A DNA stretch of 64,000 nucleotides from Deltaproteobacteria bacterium (GTDB lineage: Bacteria > Myxococcota > Myxococcia > Myxococcales > 40CM-4-68-19). Shown here piece by piece: positions 60,341-64,000 of this stretch (positions within the stretch are counted from its first letter, which is position 1; each line of letters begins with the position of its first letter). The position numbers and the translations under genes were made by a program. The notes under the pieces were generated by a model that saw only the letters and a program-made list of their open reading frames with translations, was not told the origin of the DNA and made no database searches. The DNA lies in NCBI GenBank assembly GCA_025358085.1, contig JANYKT010000063.1, forward strand, positions 1 to 64,000, given 5' to 3'.

Positions 60341-60991
60341 GTGACAATCGCGGGGCACTGGTTGCGCATGACTGGCAAGCCGCTCCTCCGTGGGGTCTCC
60401 CATCAAGTCGCCTTCTTCGTTGCGTTGGTGGGCGCGGCCGCGCTCCTGCTGCTCGCGCGCGATCGGGTCGCACTGGCGGGCGCCGCGATTTACGGCGCCT
60501 CGCTCGCCATGCTGTTCGGCATCAGCGGGCTCTACCACCGTCACAACTGGGCCCCCGCGCCGCGCACCCTGATGCGCAAGCTCGACCACTCGGCCATCTT
60601 CGTGCTGATTGCGGGCACCTTCACGCCGTTCTGCCTCAGCCTCGGGGGACGCAGCGGCGCGCTGGGCCTCTCGCTGGTGTGGGGCGGCGCCCTGCTGGGC
60701 ATCGCGCAGTCGCTCTTCTGGGTGCACGCGCCCAAGTGGGTGGTCGCCGTCGCCTGCGTCGGGCTGGCCTGGTCGATGACTCCACTGCTCGCGCGGGCGG
60801 CCGACGCGCATGAGCTCGCGCTGTTGCTGGGCGGCGGGTTGCTCTACAGCGCAGGCGCGGTGATCTACGCGCTCAAGCGGCCGGACCCGGCTCCCGCGGT
60901 GTTCGGCTATCACGAAGTCTTCCACGCGCTGGTGATCGCCGGCAGCGCCTGCCACTACGCGGCAGTGGTTCCGATGGTCCGCGCGCTGTAA
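60341..60991 (+). CDS. Hemolysin III/YqfA family membrane protein
   Basis: A 216-residue seven-helix protein. Family motifs are RGVSHQVAFFVALVGA at the N-terminus, GISGLYHRHNW, KLDHSAIFVLIAGTFTPF and GYHEVFHALVIAGSACHY; the conserved His and Asp residues form the PAQR-like metal site. Biochemical function is unsettled. A perfect GGCGCC/GGCGCC hairpin (60320-60340) ends exactly at the GTG start, and could hinder initiation or end the previous transcript. Confidence 0.9.
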   Translation: MTIAGHWLRMTGKPLLRGVSHQVAFFVALVGAAALLLLARDRVALAGAAIYGASLAMLFGISGLYHRHNWAPAPRTLMRKLDHSAIFVLIAGTFTPFCLSLGGRSGALGLSLVWGGALLGIAQSLFWVHAPKWVVAVACVGLAWSMTPLLARAADAHELALLLGGGLLYSAGAVIYALKRPDPAPAVFGYHEVFHALVIAGSACHYAAVVPMVRAL

Positions 60992-60996
60992 GCATC

Positions 60997-61027
60997 CTGC
61001 GCGCCGGCCGCGAAAACCGGCGCGCAG
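60997..61027. terminator. Bidirectional 11-bp hairpin between convergent genes
   Basis: CTGCGCGCCGG (60997-61007) pairs perfectly with CCGGCGCGCAG (61017-61027) around a 9-base loop. It lies between the stops of the hemolysin-III gene and the VOC gene. No T-run follows on either side, so it would be a weak or Rho-assisted terminator. Confidence 0.6.
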
Positions 61028-61035
61028 CTTGACGT

Positions 61036-61416
61036 CTACGGCGCGCTTTTTTCGAGGTGCAGCCCGACGTGGTTGCCCTCGCTGTCCCGGACGATAGCAA
61101 TGAATCCCGGCTCGCCGATGTCGGTCCGGGGCAGCACCACCGTGCCGCCAGCAGCGTCCGCGCGGCGGAGGCAGCCGTCGAGGTCGGGGCTGGCATCGAG
61201 GTACACAAGGCAGCCCGAGTCCGCCGACGGCTGGCGTCGCGGGTCGCTGATGAGGCAGCCGGCGACGGCCTCGCGGCTCTCGCCCTTGAAGATGGCGATG
61301 GACGTCCCGCCGAAGACCTCCCGGTGCAGCTTGCGGTCGAGGAGCTGCTCGTAGAAGCGGGTGGCGCGGTCGAGGTCGCGGGTGGGGATCTCGAACCAGT
61401 TGATGGCATTGCGCAT
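61036..61416 (-). CDS. VOC (glyoxalase/bleomycin-resistance-like) family protein
   Basis: The 126-residue product has the paired beta-alpha-beta VOC fold: INWFEIPTRDLDRATRFYEQLL and GGTVVLPRTDIGEPGFIAIVRDSEGNHVGLHLEK. It is a member of the short YafY-associated VOC group, probably metal-dependent; the ligand is unknown. The start ATG 61416 has AAGGAGG 6-7 bases upstream. It follows the YafY-type regulator gene by 66 bases, and the regulator probably controls it through the repeats at 61480-61498. Confidence 0.88.
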   Translation of the reverse strand: MRNAINWFEIPTRDLDRATRFYEQLLDRKLHREVFGGTSIAIFKGESREAVAGCLISDPRRQPSADSGCLVYLDASPDLDGCLRRADAAGGTVVLPRTDIGEPGFIAIVRDSEGNHVGLHLEKSAP

Positions 61417-61479
61417 GTGCTGCCTCCTTGAGGTCGGACACAAAGGTGCGCCCGATTGAAAGGAGGCTACGGCCGCCGG

Positions 61480-61498
61480 CTGTCAGCCTCCTGTCAGG
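61480..61498. promoter_or_regulatory. Operator-like direct repeat CTGTCAG-N4-CTGTCAGG upstream of the VOC gene
   Basis: Two CTGTCAG boxes lie 11 bases apart, one helical turn. They overlap the last codons of the YafY-type regulator gene and lie 64-82 bases upstream of the VOC start. The box reappears as CCTGACAGG at 62154-62162, upstream of the regulator itself. Shared sites at both genes suggest autoregulation. Confidence 0.5.
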
Positions 61499-62133
61499 AT
61501 TGTTTGCAGCAGGACGGCGCTTTGGATCCGATCGAGGCGGAACTGGCGCGGCTCGCCTTTGCCCAGGTCTTCGGCCAACAGCACCGTGTGACCGCGGTCC
61601 ATCAGCGCCCCGGAGATGCGCACCACGCGCTCGCTCAGGGTCTGGTCCGCTTTCAGGTACACGATGCGCAAGGGACGCTGCTCGAACCAGGCCTCCTCGA
61701 CCGCGCGACGCACACCGGCGGGCACGGCTTGTGCGGGAACGCCGACGAATTGCAGCTTCGCCATGTGCGCCTGCAACTCGCGCTGCGCGGGGGTCGAAAG
61801 CGCGCCGCGCACCTTGTCGAGCGCGCTGCCAAGCGTGCGCGGAAACGGCACCAGCCTCATCTCGGTGGCCCAGCGCCCGACCGTGGCCAGGAGCGCGGCC
61901 TCGCGTGCGGTGAAGTTCACCGGTGGCAGCGAATAGGACTTGTCCAGCGCGTAGCCGCCGCCGGGCCCCCGCTCGGCCTGCAGCGGCAGCGCCGCGTCCC
62001 GCAACGTATCAAGGTCCCGGTAGATGGTGCGGATGCCCACCGAGAATCGCTCCGCCAGCGCCTCTGCGGTCACGCCCGTGCGTCGCCCGCGGAGGTATTC
62101 GGTGAGGGCGAAGAGCCGGGCCTGACGCTGCAC
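61483..62133 (-). CDS. YafY-type HTH/WYL transcriptional regulator
   Basis: A 216-residue regulator. The N-terminal winged helix RQARLFALTEYLRGRRTGVTAEALAERFSVGIRTIYRDLDTL is of the HTH_11/DeoR-like kind, followed by a WYL-like ligand domain (AWFEQRPLRIVYLKADQ, then GHTVLLAEDLGKGEPRQFRLDRI). WYL domains are thought to sense nucleic-acid-like or small-molecule ligands. The start is GTG 62133. It precedes the VOC gene and has repeats CTGTCAG at its 3' end and CCTGACAGG in its own promoter region. Confidence 0.88.
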   Translation of the reverse strand: MQRQARLFALTEYLRGRRTGVTAEALAERFSVGIRTIYRDLDTLRDAALPLQAERGPGGGYALDKSYSLPPVNFTAREAALLATVGRWATEMRLVPFPRTLGSALDKVRGALSTPAQRELQAHMAKLQFVGVPAQAVPAGVRRAVEEAWFEQRPLRIVYLKADQTLSERVVRISGALMDRGHTVLLAEDLGKGEPRQFRLDRIQSAVLLQTILTGG

Positions 62134-62153
62134 GGGTCAGATCATGCCACATT

Positions 62154-62162
62154 CCTGACAGG
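62154..62162. promoter_or_regulatory. Operator-like box CCTGACAGG upstream of the YafY-type regulator
   Basis: CCTGACAGG lies 21-29 bases upstream of the regulator start at 62133 (minus strand). It is the exact reverse complement of the 9-mer at 61490-61498. It is the only such match I noticed outside that locus. Confidence 0.45.
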
Positions 62163-62281
62163 GGAGCCTTGAGGCGCCACCCGCTCGCAGGGCGGGGCGT
62201 GCGCGAACGCGACGGGCGACGAAAGTGACCCGAAGCAATGCGGGTTTGACACGCGTGCGGTGGCACCGCTAGGAAGCCGCC

Positions 62282-63220
62282 ATGCGCGCAGTGGTGCTCG
62301 GAGGATCCGGATTCGTCGGCAGCCATCTCGTCGATCAAATGCTCGAACGCGGGGACGAGGTTGTCGTGGTCGACAGCTACCTGACGGGCCGCCGGCAGAA
62401 CCTCGCGCACAACCACGGCCGGCGCGGTTTCCGGCTGGTCGAGCACGACATCTGCCAGCCCATCCCGGTGGTCGGCCAGTTCGACGCTGTCTTCAATCTG
62501 GCTTCGCCCGCCTCACCCATCGACTACGCGCGATTCCCGCTCGAGACTTTGGACGTCGGCTCGCTCGGCACCCGCAATGCGCTGATCCTCGCGCGGGCTG
62601 CGGGCGCCACCTTCGTGCAAGCCTCCACCTCGGAGGTCTACGGCGACCCGCTGGTGCACCCGCAGCGGGAGGACTACTTCGGCAACGTCAACACCGTGGG
62701 TCCTCGCTCCTGCTACGACGAGGCCAAGCGCTTCTCCGAGGCGCTGATCACCACTTACGCCCGCGTGTACGGTACCCGCGTGCAGTTGGCGCGTATCTTC
62801 AATACCTACGGGCCGCGTATGCGCGTCGACGACGGTCGCGTAGTGCCGGCCTTTGTTACGCAGGCGCTCCGGGGCGAGGACTTCACTGTTTTCGGCGACG
62901 GCTCGCAGACGCGCAGCTTCTGCTACGTCGACGATCTCGTCCGCGGCCTGCTGCTGCTCTGCGAGAAGGGCGACGGCATGCCGGTGAACCTGGGCAATCC
63001 GGTCGAGCTGACCCTGCGCGAGTTTGCCGAAGCCGTGCGCCAGGTGGTGGGGAAGGGCGGGGCGGTGCGGTCGGTGCGGCCGCTGCCGGAGAACGACCCG
63101 AGGCAGCGCAGACCGGTGATCGAGCGAGCCCTCACGCTGTTGGGCTGGGCGCCGCGCGTGCCGCTCGAAGAGGGCTTGTTGCCGACCGTCGCCTATTTCC
63201 GCGCCGAGCTTGGACTGTAG
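62282..63220 (+). CDS. NAD-dependent epimerase/UDP-glucuronate decarboxylase-like SDR
   Basis: A 312-residue extended SDR enzyme. The NAD site GGSGFVGSHLVD opens the protein. The stretch ASTSEVYGDPLVHPQ, then GPRSCYDEAKR (with catalytic Tyr and Lys in YDEAK) is the hallmark of UDP-glucuronic acid decarboxylase, which makes UDP-xylose. FGDGSQTRSFCYVDDL is also conserved. A perfect TTGACA lies at 62246-62251, 18 bases before a TAGGAA that also overlaps the AGGAAG ribosome site, so the promoter is ambiguous. It stands alone before the DMT transporter gene. Confidence 0.9.
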   Translation: MRAVVLGGSGFVGSHLVDQMLERGDEVVVVDSYLTGRRQNLAHNHGRRGFRLVEHDICQPIPVVGQFDAVFNLASPASPIDYARFPLETLDVGSLGTRNALILARAAGATFVQASTSEVYGDPLVHPQREDYFGNVNTVGPRSCYDEAKRFSEALITTYARVYGTRVQLARIFNTYGPRMRVDDGRVVPAFVTQALRGEDFTVFGDGSQTRSFCYVDDLVRGLLLLCEKGDGMPVNLGNPVELTLREFAEAVRQVVGKGGAVRSVRPLPENDPRQRRPVIERALTLLGWAPRVPLEEGLLPTVAYFRAELGL

Positions 63221-63238
63221 ATCTTGTCTTCAGGGCGG

Positions 63239-64000
63239 GTGACTCCCTCAGGCACCAGCGCGAGCAGCGCGCCCGACCACGCAGTCGATCTGCGAATGGG
63301 CGCCGTCTGCATGGTCGGCGCAGCCCTCTCCTACGTGGTGCTCTACACCTGCGCCCGCGCGCTTTCGGGCCGCTGCGACTGGCGGCTCACGGCGCTGGTC
63401 CGCACGGCCGCGAACTTCGCGTTGATGGTGGCCTGGGCGCGTGCGCGCGGCATCCCGCTGCGCTTTTCCACGCCGCGCCTGCTCTGGCTTCGCAGTGGCG
63501 CGGGCGCGGCCAGCCTGCTGTTCGCCTTCTACGCCCTGCCCCTCCTGCCGGTGGCCGATTCGCTGACGCTGTCCAACACCGCGCCGTTGTGGATCGCCGT
63601 CCTCGCCTCGATCTTTCTCGGCGAGCGCGCCGGGCCGTCGGTGTGGGGCGCCATCGCGGTCGGCTTCGCGGGCGTGGTGATCATGGAGCGGCCGCAGCTC
63701 GAGGCGGGCCTGCTGCCGGTGGGCGCGGCGCTGCTGGGGGCGTTCTGCGCAGCGGTGGCCATGCTGGGCCTGCGGCGGATGCGCGGCGTGGACCCGGTGG
63801 CCATCGTGGCGCACTTCGCCGGCTTCGGAATGTGCGCGGTGCTGGCGGTGGCGCTGCCGCAAGCTTCGGCCATCGTGCACTCGGTACGCCAAGGGCCGGC
63901 CACCTGGTTCCTGCTCGCGGGCGTAGGCTTGAGCGGAACCGCAGCGCAGCTCTTGATCACCCGCGCTTACGCGCTGGCGCCCGCGGCCCGCAACGCGCCG
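63239..64000 (+). CDS. EamA/DMT family transporter, C-terminus cut by window edge
   Basis: 254 codons are visible from GTG 63239 to the right edge, with no stop. TTG 63224 and ATG 63296 are other in-frame starts. About eight hydrophobic helices are seen: MGAVCMVGAALSYVVLYTCA, LLFAFYALPLLPVADSLTLSN, PLWIAVLASIFLGERAGPS and VAVGFAGVVIMERPQL-like segments, which form the EamA repeat. The ~10-helix drug/metabolite transporters export amino acids or metabolites. A long minus-strand frame over the same DNA is a shadow. Confidence 0.85.
   Translation, partial: MTPSGTSASSAPDHAVDLRMGAVCMVGAALSYVVLYTCARALSGRCDWRLTALVRTAANFALMVAWARARGIPLRFSTPRLLWLRSGAGAASLLFAFYALPLLPVADSLTLSNTAPLWIAVLASIFLGERAGPSVWGAIAVGFAGVVIMERPQLEAGLLPVGAALLGAFCAAVAMLGLRRMRGVDPVAIVAHFAGFGMCAVLAVALPQASAIVHSVRQGPATWFLLAGVGLSGTAAQLLITRAYALAPAARNAP

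Noticed and set aside
63248-63892. 214-residue minus-strand frame at the right end
   Set aside because: Antisense to the EamA transporter; composed of Arg/His/Gln.

Overview
The window is GC-rich, densely coded double-stranded bacterial DNA with short intergenic gaps, many GTG/TTG starts and many 1-8 base stop/start overlaps. Several gene types suggest a soil-type Myxococcota (old delta-proteobacterial) genome: a Ser/Thr kinase with a beta-propeller, a Roadblock/LC7 protein, an exported caspase, Cys-rich FG-GAP lipoproteins, DUF1800/DUF1501 pairs and a FYDLN-acid protein. This is an inference from gene content. There is no rRNA in the window, and the only tRNA is tRNA-Arg(CCG) at 41251-41327.

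Layout. 1-3423: a truncated DNA methyltransferase, a DUF1223 protein, an OPA-type MFS transporter, a 27-residue membrane peptide ORF and a HIT hydrolase. 3583-8349: a signalling cassette (lipoprotein, ECF sigma factor, anti-sigma factor, exported caspase fused to a putative outer-membrane barrel, paralogous lipoprotein) joined by overlapping stops and starts. 8395-11590: a hybrid histidine kinase with a degenerate ATP site and a phytoene-desaturase-like oxidoreductase. 11664-15065: an ABC exporter, then SCO, DUF420 and polyferredoxin genes with a respiratory flavour. 15070-22494: a FYDLN protein, a two-module beta protein, a zinc-ribbon methyltransferase, a 723-residue unknown, an OPT transporter and a GNAT. 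22559-22963: a rhodanese whose in-frame TGA is best read as selenocysteine, with a bSECIS-like hairpin 22 bases downstream. 23011-28485 (minus): an apparent operon of a frameshifted kinase, an alkyltransferase-like protein, a metallophosphoesterase, a thioesterase and a secreted unknown. 29032-40275: an FG-GAP lipoprotein, MurJ, a DUF1800/DUF1501 pair behind a REP-like inverted repeat, and a coupled DsbA-like/EVE/two-glycosyltransferase operon. 40280-45716: a PLP dehydratase, tRNA-Arg, DUF885, a ClC channel and MaoC.

The most striking locus is 45844-51367. A good sigma70-type promoter and a rho-independent-type terminator enclose two genes. The first encodes about four beta-sandwich modules, a GSGGT-repeat linker and a hydrophobic C-terminal segment. 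The second encodes 1140 residues, of which 1065 are 71 uninterrupted 15-residue units in perfect register. The first 35 units are net acidic and the last 35 net basic. Unit 36 between them holds the only proline in the array. The 4-4-3-4 core spacing predicts a right-handed (15/4) coiled coil about 160 nm long, and histidines take core positions in the basic half. I know of no described family with this design.

51384-64000: AstB, two exported unknowns, Roadblock, SppA, HIT, ArgS, a SPOR protein, a cupin, a hemolysin-III protein, a VOC protein and a YafY regulator sharing operator-like repeats, a UDP-glucuronate-decarboxylase-like epimerase, and a DMT transporter cut by the right edge. All annotations come from reading the sequence; no database search was run.
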